A stretch of 64,000 bases of DNA from VGJJ01 sp964480705 (GCA_964480705.1 CAYZPC010000003.1:1-64000), one strand, 5' to 3'; shown: positions 1 to 6,900, numbered from the stretch's first letter. The notes: generated by a model from the letters alone, not told the origin. Program-made: numbers and translations.

Positions 1-656
1 ATCATCGTCACAATCAATGGGATTTTTTCATTCTCCGCAATCTTTCGTGCGATGGGATCAACCTTTTGGCAGCCGTGCAACACCACCACACTCGGGCGCA
101 TTTCCGTAGCGAAGCGTCCCACTTTCACCGCAATAAGAGGGGAGCGACCATTTTCCACTTGCGTGAAAATGAGTGCGCGTTCAGGTGTTTTACCATACAT
201 TTGCAAATACTCGTGCACGGGCACATCCAAAATTACTTTGAGTGAATCAATAATCGTGTATCCATACAGCGTCAATTCTTTCAATCGTAAGGGATTGGCA
301 ATGCATTCTCCTTCAATTTTTTCTAAGAATTCTTTTCCATTGATTCCCGCGTGGAATTCATGAATGTCAAAGACTTTGTCCACAGGTCCTTCTTGTCGCG
401 AAAGTTGGGTAGCGACTTTTCCTCCACGGTTTTTATCGACTTCAACGAGAGCATCCACGAGGCGGTTAATCACAGCGATTCCGGGGCTTTTTCGTCGGCC
501 GCCCTCATAATCTGAAATAGTGGAAGAGGAAACGTGCAAAAATTCGGCGAGTTCGGTTTGAGAAATGCCAAAGATTTCGCGCCATTTCTTCATGCTTCCG
601 CCCGGGTCCTTGCTGAGCGTAATTTCGCCGGCTATCGTAACTTTGAGCTGATCCAT
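1..656 (-). CDS. XRE-family transcriptional regulator, COG1709-like (3' end outside window)
   Basis: The minus-strand frame opens with MDQLKVTIAGEITLSKDPGG at 656 and stays open to the left edge, so the C-terminus is missing; about 218 residues are visible. Residues 22-62 form a helix-turn-helix of XRE type (motifs ISQTELAEFL and SSSTISDYEGGRRKSPG). The rest is an alpha/beta domain ending in IARKIAENEKIPLIVTM. This two-part layout matches archaeal predicted regulators of COG1709, whose ligand is unknown to me. A TATA-like box at 678-689 lies about 28 bases before the ATG, so the transcript is probably leaderless. The class assignment is fairly sure; targets cannot be seen. Confidence 0.8.
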   Translation of the reverse strand, partial: MDQLKVTIAGEITLSKDPGGSMKKWREIFGISQTELAEFLHVSSSTISDYEGGRRKSPGIAVINRLVDALVEVDKNRGGKVATQLSRQEGPVDKVFDIHEFHAGINGKEFLEKIEGECIANPLRLKELTLYGYTIIDSLKVILDVPVHEYLQMYGKTPERALIFTQVENGRSPLIAVKVGRFATEMRPSVVVLHGCQKVDPIARKIAENEKIPLIVTM

Positions 657-677
657 GCTCGAAACATCGGTAAACGT

Positions 678-689
678 CTATATAAATCT
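678..689 (-). promoter_or_regulatory. TATA-like box of the COG1709-type regulator
   Basis: On the minus strand it reads GATTTATATAGA. Its centre is about 28 bases before the ATG at 656, the spacing expected for an archaeal promoter with a leaderless transcript. No ribosome binding site is needed to explain the start. Confidence 0.55.
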
Positions 690-719
690 ACGTCAAAAAG
701 CGTTGGTGGTTTCGCTGCA

Positions 720-1115
720 CTAATTTGGGAGGGGGTATTGTTTCACAAATACTTTTCCATCGAATGTGCGGCATTGCTCGGGATAACTCTCCATAATGGG
801 ATACCCCGCATCTGCACAGTCTTCAAACGAGTCAATGTCATTTACTCCTGGAATAATTTGCACGACCGTTTGTCCCCCCGGCCAGACACATTTTGGCGGG
901 TATGTTTTGAGCATGGGGTTGCCTGCCGCAATGCACGTGTCATAGGGCGTTTCATATGTCACAACCGTCGTAGTGGGGATGAAAAATAATGCTGCGAGGA
1001 TGACGAGGAGAATAATCACTCCCACTCCCGCTGCGGCGAGTTTGAGGAAGGTAATGCCAACGGGTTCTTTTTCCACGAGGGGTTTTTCCGGATGTTTTTT
1101 GGTTTTGATGGCCAT
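720..1115 (-). CDS. Small membrane-anchored protein with two Cys-containing repeats
   Basis: 131 residues. A charged N-terminus (about 20 residues) precedes one membrane segment at about residues 22-47 (GITFLKLAAAGVGVIILLVI and following). The outer part holds two similar units, roughly residues 58-85 and 96-127, each with the pattern C-x-(A)AG-x-P-x6-YP-x2-C followed by G and a beta-like tail. Each unit has two cysteines that could form a disulfide. The repeat resembles short Cys motifs found in bacterial secreted proteins, but I do not recognise a named family. A TATA-like ATTAAAAGG near 1138-1146 lies about 26 bases before the ATG. Function unknown. Confidence 0.7.
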   Translation of the reverse strand: MAIKTKKHPEKPLVEKEPVGITFLKLAAAGVGVIILLVILAALFFIPTTTVVTYETPYDTCIAAGNPMLKTYPPKCVWPGGQTVVQIIPGVNDIDSFEDCADAGYPIMESYPEQCRTFDGKVFVKQYPLPN

Positions 1116-1205
1116 ACCTTCTTGAGCGTATTTTTCCTTTTAATCCATTTGGTTTGTGCAGGATTTTCCCGCGAAGGTTATAATGTCCATTCTCCTCCTG
1201 TGTGA

Positions 1206-1619
1206 ATGGCTTCCCCGCAAAAAAAACAAACACCCATTCCAAATGATGAGAAGGAGTGGAAGAAACGTTTAACGCGCGAACAATATCACGTGCTCCGCGA
1301 AAAAGGAACGGAAGCACCCTTCACGGGAAAGTTTGTGAACACGAAGGATAAAGGAATGTACGTGTGTGCCGCGTGCGGAACCCAATTATTTTCCTCCGAT
1401 GCAAAGTTTGACTCCGGAACCGGCTGGCCGAGTTTTGACGAACCGGCGAATTTGAAAAACATTGAATTGAAAGAGGATAATTCTCATTTCATGCGCCGCG
1501 TGGAAGTGAATTGTAAAAAATGTGGTTCGCACTTAGGGCATGTGTTTGATGATGGTCCCACGAAAACGCGCAAGAGGTTTTGTATTAACTCGTGCTCGCT
1601 TGAGTTTGAGAATAAATAG
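1206..1619 (+). CDS. msrB: Peptide-methionine (R)-S-oxide reductase MsrB
   Basis: 137 residues, the usual length. It reduces methionine-R-sulfoxide in proteins, using thioredoxin-like donors, in the cytoplasm. The sequence shows the N-terminal LTREQYHVLREKGTEAPFTG, two zinc CxxC pairs (CAAC at about residue 54 and CKKC at about 103), the signature GTGWPSF, the HLGHVF motif and the catalytic Cys in RFCINS near the C-terminus. The start ATG at 1206 is about 25 bases after a TATA-like TTATAATG at 1178-1185. It converges on the tRNA/endonuclease unit to its right. Identification is firm. Confidence 0.96.
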   Translation: MASPQKKQTPIPNDEKEWKKRLTREQYHVLREKGTEAPFTGKFVNTKDKGMYVCAACGTQLFSSDAKFDSGTGWPSFDEPANLKNIELKEDNSHFMRRVEVNCKKCGSHLGHVFDDGPTKTRKRFCINSCSLEFENK

Positions 1620-1628
1620 GATGGAAGA

Positions 1629-1674
1629 GCCTCCGACGGGAGTTGAACCCGCGACCTCCAGTTTACGAAACTGG
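1629..1674 (-). pseudogene. Second copy of a tRNA-Thr(CGT) 3' half (anticodon arm, T arm, acceptor strand)
   Basis: On the minus strand this reads as an anticodon arm CCAGTTTCGTAAACTGG, identical to that of the tRNA-Thr at 2350-2420, followed by a variable region, a T arm with loop TTCAACT and an acceptor strand CGGAGGC. It differs from the intact tRNA at only a few positions. One T-stem pair has changed on both sides (A-T to C-G), so the fragment still folds. No 5' half adjoins it; instead the endonuclease gene runs into it and its TAA stop is inside the anticodon loop. Best read as a displaced or duplicated 3' half left by insertion of the endonuclease element. A 3' exon of a large tRNA intron is the alternative. 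Confidence 0.75.
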
Positions 1675-2395
1675 TAATTTGGCTGGATTCCATTCCTCAA
1701 AATCGGAGTATTTTTGTCGAATCTTGGCGCGATGCCTTTCGTTGGATGAACCTATTTTCTCGAAGAATTTTCGGACATTTTTTTTTGAAGTTACTTGTAA
1801 GTGTTTGCCGTTTCCTAATACTTTTGACTCAATCTCTAATTCTTTCAGAATGTTATGAAGTTGAGTTAGAATGGGAATATTGTACATGGTAATATCGACT
1901 CGCATGTATGGTTCTTTGTATGTTTTGCGCTTATCGAAGAATACACAACCGTCCGTGTCGAATGCGCCGCGAAGAAATGCAATTTTGTGTTCCATATTTC
2001 CGTTAAGTATTTCATTAGGAACTAAAACTTTGTCGAACTTCACTCCAGCAGGTATTCCAAATCGTTTGGTAAGCATTTCAAACAGAAGTCTTGAATAGAG
2101 ATTGACATTTACTGCATTTCTCGTTTTTCGTTTGTAAATAGAACAGGGAATGTTGAAGTGTTTTTTTGCGATTGGCGCGATTACCTTTGTATAGTAGTCC
2201 ATGTCATATCGCGAATCACCAACAAAACCAGTTTGATGGCTGCGTCCATATTTGTTGGTAAAACCGTCGCCAGAAAAAGCACCTAGAAACTCGCATAAAT
2301 CTGGAGTGAGTGGCTGATTGATATCAAAAAATCGGTTTTCCATGACCAAGCCTCTGGAGGGATTTGAACCCTCGACCCCCAGTTTACGAAACTGG
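1658..2395 (-). mobile_element. tRNA-targeting homing endonuclease element flanked by duplicated anticodon arms
   Basis: The 17-base palindromic anticodon arm CCAGTTTCGTAAACTGG occurs at 2379-2395 inside the intact tRNA-Thr and again at 1658-1674. Between them lie the tRNA 3' half and a LAGLIDADG endonuclease gene. The layout fits an element that inserted at the anticodon arm of a tRNA-Thr gene and brought its own replacement 3' half, displacing the old one. The upstream 5' half (GCCTCTG) can still pair with the displaced acceptor strand with one G-U pair. Confidence 0.6.
1663..2343 (-). CDS. LAGLIDADG homing endonuclease
   Basis: The likely start is the ATG at 2343, seven bases after the tRNA-Thr; the frame is open further upstream only because it runs through the tRNA. 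The product is about 226 residues with two LAGLIDADG helices: LCEFLGAFSGDG near residue 14 and IAFLRGAFDTDG near residue 117. This is the single-chain two-motif form that cuts pseudo-palindromic sites of about 20 bp. The last codons (LPVS, stop) are encoded by the anticodon arm of the downstream tRNA half. The tRNA anticodon arm is nearly a perfect palindrome, so it is a plausible target. Confident for family, inferred for target. Confidence 0.88.
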   Translation of the reverse strand: MENRFFDINQPLTPDLCEFLGAFSGDGFTNKYGRSHQTGFVGDSRYDMDYYTKVIAPIAKKHFNIPCSIYKRKTRNAVNVNLYSRLLFEMLTKRFGIPAGVKFDKVLVPNEILNGNMEHKIAFLRGAFDTDGCVFFDKRKTYKEPYMRVDITMYNIPILTQLHNILKELEIESKVLGNGKHLQVTSKKNVRKFFEKIGSSNERHRAKIRQKYSDFEEWNPAKLPVS

Positions 2396-2420
2396 TGCGC
2401 TACCACTGCGCTACAGAGGC
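2350..2420 (-). tRNA. tRNA-Thr (anticodon CGT)
   Basis: 71 bases fold into a full cloverleaf: acceptor GCCTCTG/CAGAGGC (7 pairs), D stem GCGC/GCGC, anticodon arm CCAGT-TTCGTAA-ACTGG with anticodon CGT, T arm GAGGG-TTCAAAT-CCCTC. The discriminator and CCA are not clearly encoded. It reads ACG codons, so tRNA-Thr. Its 3' half may have been supplied by the adjacent endonuclease element. Confidence 0.93.
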
Positions 2421-2553
2421 ATTGGAAAACCGTTTTATTCAACCTTTCAGAACCCCGTATTTCCGTAGGTTCCAAAGGACAGTAGACTATTTCGGCTCGG
2501 GAATGCTTTAAAACGGCGCGGTGGGGGTGGTTAGCCTGGCTGTGGGATAGTGC

Positions 2554-4059
2554 CTAATCCGCCAAATCATTGAAGGTTTTTCGCCCGGTGGAGAATTTCC
2601 AAAAAATCTCGTCCAGTGCTTCTACGGGCACGCGTTTTTGCTCCATCGTGTTCCGTTCGCGCAGCGTGACGGTTTGTTCTTTGAGCGTGTCATAATCAAT
2701 GGTAATCGCAAAAGGTATTCCTATTTCGTCCGCTCTCGCGTATCGTTTTCCAATGCTCCCACTCTCGTCAAAAAGCGCATTCACGCTCATTCGTTGGAGT
2801 TCTTGGAAAATTTTGTACGCTTCTTCGCTCAATCCATCTTTTTTCATTAATGGATACACTCCCACTTTGTAGGGGGCAATGCGCGCGGGCAAGTCTAAGA
2901 AAATGCGTTCTTCTTCTCCTCGCGTGTCTTTTTGAAATGCCGAATCGAGTGTGGTTAGTAGCATTCGGTCTACTCCCATGGATATTTCGAAAATGTGCGG
3001 GTAAAATTTATTTGGGAGAGTGTCTTCGCGTATTTGCAAATCATTCTTAGAAAATTCTGCGTGTGTTTTCAAATCGTGGTCCGTGCGATAGTTGCATGCC
3101 GCTAATTCCACCCAATTTTCATCTACTTGCGCTTCAAAATCCCACGTTTCAGCTGCATAAAAGGCGCGTGCTTCTTGTTCAAGCTCGCGAAATCGCATCT
3201 TTTCGAGGGGTATTCCTGCCGCTTCTCCAAATTGTTGGGTGCGTGCCAAATAGTATGCGATGAGTTTTCCCGACACCACTTCTTGGTCCACGGCCTCTTG
3301 ACATGTTATTGCGTGTACTTCTTTGTCGATGAGCAAGTATAAGTTGAGTTTGTAGTCTTTGACGTCATTCCAGTTTTCGACTTCATTTATTTTTTCGGGG
3401 TTGAAAAATACTTCCACGTCCATTTGTTCGAATTCTCGTTTGCGTAAGAGTCCTTGTCGTGGTGCGATTTCATTTCGGAATGTTTTTCCGACTTGTGCAA
3501 TGGAGAGAGGAAGTTTTACTCGTCCCGTTTTCCAAATGCGTATGAAGTCTAAGAAAATGTTTTGGCAGGATTCCGGTTTCAAGTATCCTGGGTTTCCTTT
3601 ACTCGCTCCCACGTCCACGCGCATCATCATGTTGAATTTGGTTGTGCGTTCAAATGGTTTTTTGTCTTTGGGACAAACGAGATTCAATTCCACTACTTTC
3701 TGGTCGAAGTACTCTAACGATGCTCCTTCCGGAATTTCGTGTCCTACTTTTTCTTCAATGAGTTTATCCACGCGGTAGGGTGTTTTGCACGTGGAACAAT
3801 ACACTAATGGATCGTTGAAGTTTTCCAAGTGTCCGGATGCGCGAAACACACTCTCGGGAAGAATGATGCTTCCATCAATTTCAAGTGCCCCTTCGCGCTC
3901 AACCAGGAGTCGTCTCCAAAGTTGTACGATGCGGTGTTTGATTCTTGATCCTTCAGGACCGTAATCAAAAAATCCCGCTAGTCCATCGCTGTATATTTCC
4001 GCGGTGGGGAAAAACAGTCCTCTTCGTTGGGCGAGGTTGGTGACTTCTTGCAGGGGCAT
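2554..4059 (-). CDS. glyS: Glycyl-tRNA synthetase, archaeal/eukaryal alpha2 type
   Basis: 501 residues. It charges tRNA-Gly with glycine in the cytoplasm. The N-terminus has RRGLFFPTAEIYSDGLAGFF and DYGPEG; class II motif 2 is FRNEIAPRQGLLRKREFEQM near residue 195; motif 3 is ISMGVDRMLL near residue 362; the C-terminal anticodon-binding domain (APYKVGVYPL, FDESGSIGKRYARADEIGIP) follows. A zinc-like pair CSTC and a single CPKD lie in the insert near residues 88-130. The gene diverges from nop5 across 54 bases with one shared TATA-like box about 26 bases before its ATG. Identification is firm. Confidence 0.96.
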   Translation of the reverse strand: MPLQEVTNLAQRRGLFFPTAEIYSDGLAGFFDYGPEGSRIKHRIVQLWRRLLVEREGALEIDGSIILPESVFRASGHLENFNDPLVYCSTCKTPYRVDKLIEEKVGHEIPEGASLEYFDQKVVELNLVCPKDKKPFERTTKFNMMMRVDVGASKGNPGYLKPESCQNIFLDFIRIWKTGRVKLPLSIAQVGKTFRNEIAPRQGLLRKREFEQMDVEVFFNPEKINEVENWNDVKDYKLNLYLLIDKEVHAITCQEAVDQEVVSGKLIAYYLARTQQFGEAAGIPLEKMRFRELEQEARAFYAAETWDFEAQVDENWVELAACNYRTDHDLKTHAEFSKNDLQIREDTLPNKFYPHIFEISMGVDRMLLTTLDSAFQKDTRGEEERIFLDLPARIAPYKVGVYPLMKKDGLSEEAYKIFQELQRMSVNALFDESGSIGKRYARADEIGIPFAITIDYDTLKEQTVTLRERNTMEQKRVPVEALDEIFWKFSTGRKTFNDLAD

Positions 4060-4080
4060 ATGCTAGGGAATGGGAGGGGG

Positions 4081-4090
4081 ATATTTTAAA
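4081..4090. promoter_or_regulatory. Shared TATA-like box between glyS and nop5
   Basis: ATATTTTAAA is the only AT-rich box in the 54-base gap. It lies about 26 bases from the glyS ATG (4059) and about 28 from the nop5 ATG (4114). It reads as a TATA-like element in both directions. Confidence 0.5.
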
Positions 4091-4113
4091 GCCTATCAAC
4101 CAAACGTGTGCAT

Positions 4114-4983
4114 ATGCCGATGGATAAGCCTTTCTCGGGTGCGAGTCAAATTCACGCGTTACGCAAACGTTTGATAGAGCAGACGAAATGGTCTATTTCC
4201 ACATCTCTTTCAAGTAAGGACTCCCACGTCATTCGTGCCGTGCAAACGAGCAAAAATCTCGAGGCAATTTACAACCTTTTGTTTGAACAAACGCTTGAGT
4301 GGTACGCGTTGCACTTTCCCGAAATGAGGCAGTTGATTCGTGACCCCCAAAATGTGTTAGGGATTATTGTGCGCGCGGGTCCCCGAAGTAAAATTTCTCG
4401 TGAAATTACGGGGCAGTTTTACACAGATGATTATTCTATTTCCCGTTTAACGGATGCAGCGGAAAAGAGTGCCGGCGGAGAGTTGGATGAGAACGCGTTG
4501 CGTGCGATTCAAGGAGTGGCGCAAACCGCGTTGGACATCAAGAAGGAACAAATCCGCTTGAATGATTTTGTGGTGCGCCAAATGAAAGAGTTGGCTCCCA
4601 ATTTTTCAGAGCTTGCAACTCCTACTATTGCGGCTCAACTTCTCGCAAAGGCAGGAAGTTTGAAACACTTATCCGAGCTTCCGGGTTCAACTATTCAAGT
4701 CATGGGGGCGGAAGAAGCATTATTTTCTCACTTGAAAACCAAAACGCGTCCTCCCAAACACGGATACTTATTCAACCACCCCTTAGTGAAGCCTCTTCCT
4801 AAGCATGCTCGTGGTCGAATGGCCCGCACTCTTGCGGGGAAGCTTGCCATCTGTATTCGTGTAGATGTGTTTGGCAAATCACGCGTCGTAGATCAGTATC
4901 GCCCCGCCCTCGAAGCCCTTTCCAAGCGTCTCGCCAAGTCTTCTCCTCGCGCTCGAAAGCCTTTTTCTCCTCGAGGAAGGTGA
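4114..4983 (+). CDS. nop5: Nop5 (Nop56/58-like) box C/D RNP protein, N-terminal domain reduced
   Basis: About 289 residues from the ATG at 4114 (GTG 4108 and ATG 4120 are alternatives). Nop5 scaffolds the C/D RNP that 2'-O-methylates rRNA, binding L7Ae-RNA and fibrillarin. Visible are the coiled-coil start (HVIRAVQTSKNLEAIYNLLF, EWYALHFPE), and the Nop domain with LPGSTIQVMGAEEALFSHLK and KHGYLFNHPLVKPLPKHARG. Known archaeal Nop5 proteins have about 130 residues before the coiled coil; here only about 35 remain, so most of the fibrillarin-binding N-terminal domain is absent. The TATA-like box at 4081-4090 supports this start. Fibrillarin follows after 4 bases. Confidence 0.93.
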   Translation: MPMDKPFSGASQIHALRKRLIEQTKWSISTSLSSKDSHVIRAVQTSKNLEAIYNLLFEQTLEWYALHFPEMRQLIRDPQNVLGIIVRAGPRSKISREITGQFYTDDYSISRLTDAAEKSAGGELDENALRAIQGVAQTALDIKKEQIRLNDFVVRQMKELAPNFSELATPTIAAQLLAKAGSLKHLSELPGSTIQVMGAEEALFSHLKTKTRPPKHGYLFNHPLVKPLPKHARGRMARTLAGKLAICIRVDVFGKSRVVDQYRPALEALSKRLAKSSPRARKPFSPRGR

Positions 4984-4987
4984 GGGC

Positions 4988-5644
4988 ATGTCTTCTTCCT
5001 TGCGCAAGGATGGAAAAAATTTCTTCACGCGCTCCCTTGTTTTAGGTCAAAAAGTGTATGGGGAGCGAATTGTAACGGAAGGTAAGGTCGAGTGGCGAGA
5101 GTGGAATCCGTTTCGTTCTAAGCTTGCGGCCGCGTTGTGCGCGGGTTTGAAGGATTTTCCCATCCGTGAAGGAAGTGTCGTGTTGTATTTGGGCAGCGCG
5201 GAAGGAACTACGGTATCACACGTTTCGGACGTGGTGGGTGAAAAAGGCCTTGTGGTGAGTGTGGATATTTCTCCTAAAGCCATGGCGACTTTTTCTAAGT
5301 TAGTTGAGAGTCGAGAAAATATTATTCCTTTGCTTGCGGATGCTAGTCTCGTTGAGCGTATGAAGAATGATTTGGGTGATTTTTCGGCCGATGTGATTGT
5401 TCAGGATGTTTCTCAGCGTAATCAAGCCGATATTTTTATCAAAAACATGCGTGCATTTGGTCGCAAGGGCACCCGTGGTTTGTTAGTCATCAAAGCTCGT
5501 TCGGTGGACTCGAGTTTGCCCCCTGAGCGTGTGTTAAAGAAAGAACTTTCTCTCGTGGAGAAAACGTTTTCTGTTTTGGAAGTGTTGGATTTAAATAAAT
5601 TCGAAGCTGACCATTTCATTATTCATTGTGTCATGAAGGATTGA
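4988..5644 (+). CDS. flpA: Fibrillarin-like rRNA/tRNA 2'-O-methyltransferase
   Basis: 218 residues, near the usual archaeal length. It transfers methyl groups from SAM to ribose 2'-OH of rRNA and tRNA sites chosen by C/D guide RNAs. Visible: N-terminal GQKVYGERIV and EWREWNPFRSKLAAAL, SAM motif I VLYLGSAEGTTVSHVSD near residue 65, motif II VDISPKAM, the catalytic Asp in IVQDVSQRNQADIF, and the Lys in VIKARSVD. It lies 4 bases after nop5, a classic archaeal pair. The partner Nop5 lacks most of the domain that normally binds this protein. Identification is firm. Confidence 0.96.
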   Translation: MSSSLRKDGKNFFTRSLVLGQKVYGERIVTEGKVEWREWNPFRSKLAAALCAGLKDFPIREGSVVLYLGSAEGTTVSHVSDVVGEKGLVVSVDISPKAMATFSKLVESRENIIPLLADASLVERMKNDLGDFSADVIVQDVSQRNQADIFIKNMRAFGRKGTRGLLVIKARSVDSSLPPERVLKKELSLVEKTFSVLEVLDLNKFEADHFIIHCVMKD

Positions 5645-5646
5645 TC

Positions 5647-6249
5647 ATGTCTCGAAAAAAAACTCCCGTTGTTTTGGTTTCAAAAGACGAGTTGTCGTGG
5701 AAGAGAGAAGTGTTGCGTCAATCATTTCATTTGGTTTTAGGTTTTTTTTTGTCTGGATTATTATTTTTCACTAATCTGAATTTTTTTCGTATCGCCTTGC
5801 TCGTGTTATTCATTTTTGGAATTTTTCTTGTTTTTGTCGCCCGTTCCCGCGTGTTTAGTCCTCTTAATCAGTTATTGGATTTAGTTCAGCGGAAGAATGA
5901 ACGCGTTCCCGGTCAGAGTGCGTTCATGTTTGTCTTAGGGGCGTTGATTCCTTCTTTTTTGTTTTCAAATCCGTTTCATGTCTTCCTGGGCGTGTTTGCA
6001 TTAACGTGGCAGGATGGTTTTTCCACACTTTTTGGTGTTCGTTTTGGTAAAACGAAAATTTTTCCCAGCAAATCATTGGAAGGCTCATTAGGTGGTTTAG
6101 TCGCCTGCACTCTTGGTTTGAGTATTTTTCTTCCTTTCCAGCAAGCGTTTATTCTTTCCCTCGTTGCTACGGTGGTGGAAATCCTTCCTATTGATGATTC
6201 GCTGAGCATTCCTTTTGTTGTCGCCTTTTTGGCCCCATTCCTCGTATAA
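5647..6249 (+). CDS. Dolichol kinase / phosphatidate cytidylyltransferase-like membrane protein
   Basis: 200 residues from the ATG at 5647, two bases after the fibrillarin stop. An N-terminal WKREVLRQSFHLVLGFFLSG motif is followed by about six hydrophobic segments. The core motif GKTKIFPSKSLEGSLGG and the late motif VVEILPIDDSLSIP are those of the CTP-dependent polyprenol (dolichol/farnesol) kinase family, which phosphorylates membrane lipids using CTP. In archaea it may recycle polyprenol carriers for glycosylation or lipid alcohols; the substrate cannot be told here. Co-directional with flpA and probably transcribed with it. Confidence 0.8.
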   Translation: MSRKKTPVVLVSKDELSWKREVLRQSFHLVLGFFLSGLLFFTNLNFFRIALLVLFIFGIFLVFVARSRVFSPLNQLLDLVQRKNERVPGQSAFMFVLGALIPSFLFSNPFHVFLGVFALTWQDGFSTLFGVRFGKTKIFPSKSLEGSLGGLVACTLGLSIFLPFQQAFILSLVATVVEILPIDDSLSIPFVVAFLAPFLV

Positions 6250-6292
6250 GGCTTCTTTTTAGGGTTTATTCTAGTGGTGAATGTAGCGAGCA

Positions 6293-6370
6293 GGGCCCGT
6301 AGCTCAGCCTGGACACCAGAGCAGCTCCGTCCTAAGGAGAAGGTCGAGGGTTCAAATCCCTCCGGGCTCG
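6293..6370 (+). tRNA. tRNA-Arg (anticodon CCT)
   Basis: 78 bases: acceptor GGGCCCG/CGGGCTC (one G-T pair), D stem GCTC/GAGC with a 13-base loop, anticodon arm GCTCC-GTCCTAA-GGAGA (outer pair mismatched) with anticodon CCT, T arm GAGGG-TTCAAAT-CCCTC, discriminator G. It reads AGG, so tRNA-Arg. A TATA-like TTATTCTA at about 6267-6274 lies about 25 bases upstream. Its 3' end is repeated twice downstream. Confidence 0.93.
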
Positions 6371-6372
6371 TT

Positions 6373-6396
6373 GAAGGGTTGCGAAGCAATCCCTTC
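6373..6396 (+). terminator. Hairpin with T-rich tail after tRNA-Arg
   Basis: GAAGGGTTGC pairs with GCAA-T-CCCTTC across a 3-base loop with one bulged T, followed by GTTTTTCTTT. It lies 2 bases after the tRNA. A terminator or processing structure is likely. Confidence 0.5.
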
Positions 6397-6434
6397 GTTT
6401 TTCTTTGGACTGGGCGTCTACTATCTGTTTTGAT

Positions 6435-6545
6435 CAAACTTTTCCTAAAAGTTTGAAGGAGTGCGTATGAATCCCTCCGGGCTCGCTTAATCGTTTTTCA
6501 TGCACCTTTTTTCTAAAAGGTGCGTATTGAATCTGTCCGGGCTCG
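6435..6545 (+). repeat. Two degenerate ~60-base units: hairpin plus tRNA-Arg 3' end
   Basis: The last 17 bases of tRNA-Arg recur at 6469-6485 (16 of 17 identical) and 6529-6545 (three further changes). Each copy is preceded by a perfect 9-pair hairpin: CAAACTTTT/AAAAGTTTG at 6435-6455 and GCACCTTTT/AAAAGGTGC at 6502-6523, then a shared stretch like TGCGTAT(T)GAATC. The hairpin arms differ in sequence but not in shape. Repeated tRNA 3' ends are the usual scar of integrase-mediated insertion at a tRNA att site, which is the inference here. Confidence 0.7.
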
Positions 6546-6551
6546 CTTTTG

Positions 6552-6740
6552 TTATGTGAGTCGTATCACAATTTCTTTCGCCGCTAATTTAGGATTCACT
6601 TTTTTTTTGATGATGATTCCACTCTGTTCTACTGTTTTGAAATCACGCGAAACTGTCTCTTTTTTCGATTCATTTTTTCATCTAACGTCCCAACATCAAT
6701 TTGTTTGTCTGCGAAATAGAGTAATTTTTGCCGCACGCAC
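6552..6740 (-). pseudogene. Broken coding remnant next to the tRNA-Arg repeats
   Basis: On the minus strand a coding-like stretch ends at 6552 with GIIIKKKVNPKLAAKEIVIR-LT and a TAA. Upstream it is blocked by a TGA, but the neighbouring frame continues with LLYFADKQIDVGTLDEKMNR; a one-base slip in the A-run near 6661-6666 would join them. No start codon or known family can be named. The remaining 6741-6889 shows nothing else I can support. Weakly supported. Confidence 0.3.
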
Positions 6741-6889
6741 ATTTTTTTTAGGATTATTGAAAATCCCCCGGATGTCAGTCTTGGAGTTCCCCCAGCACCA
6801 AATAGGAGTCTTGCCCTAAGGTAAAATTTAACCTTTTATGGTATATATCGGTTTTTTTTGTATTGGGATTTTATAATTTTTTAAAGCAG

Positions 6890-6900
6890 CTTTTTATACC
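6890..6900 (+). promoter_or_regulatory. TATA-like box before the 40-residue ORF and giant adhesin gene
   Basis: CTTTTTATACC lies about 24 bases before the ATG at 6920, the only such box correctly placed for either ORF. It would drive both the short ORF and the giant gene as one transcript. Confidence 0.5.

Noticed and set aside
1484..1693. Short minus-strand ORF across msrB and the tRNA fragment
   Set aside because: It is a shadow of msrB and of the tRNA-like sequence and has no family features or promoter.
2344..2475. Upstream extension of the endonuclease ORF through the tRNA-Thr
   Set aside because: The in-frame codons are simply the tRNA and its flank; the ATG at 2343 is the sensible start.
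2510..2560. Possible D-arm-like sequence (GGTTAGCCTGG) suggesting another tRNA 5' half
   Set aside because: No acceptor, anticodon or T arm pairs with it; treated as chance.
6435..6545. Very short CRISPR-like repeat
   Set aside because: Only two units, and the repeated part is a tRNA end, so att-type origin is simpler.
6520..6819. 99-residue plus-strand ORF after the tRNA-Arg repeats
   Set aside because: It starts within the repeat without a proper start or promoter and the translation is low-complexity; the opposite strand looks more coding-like.
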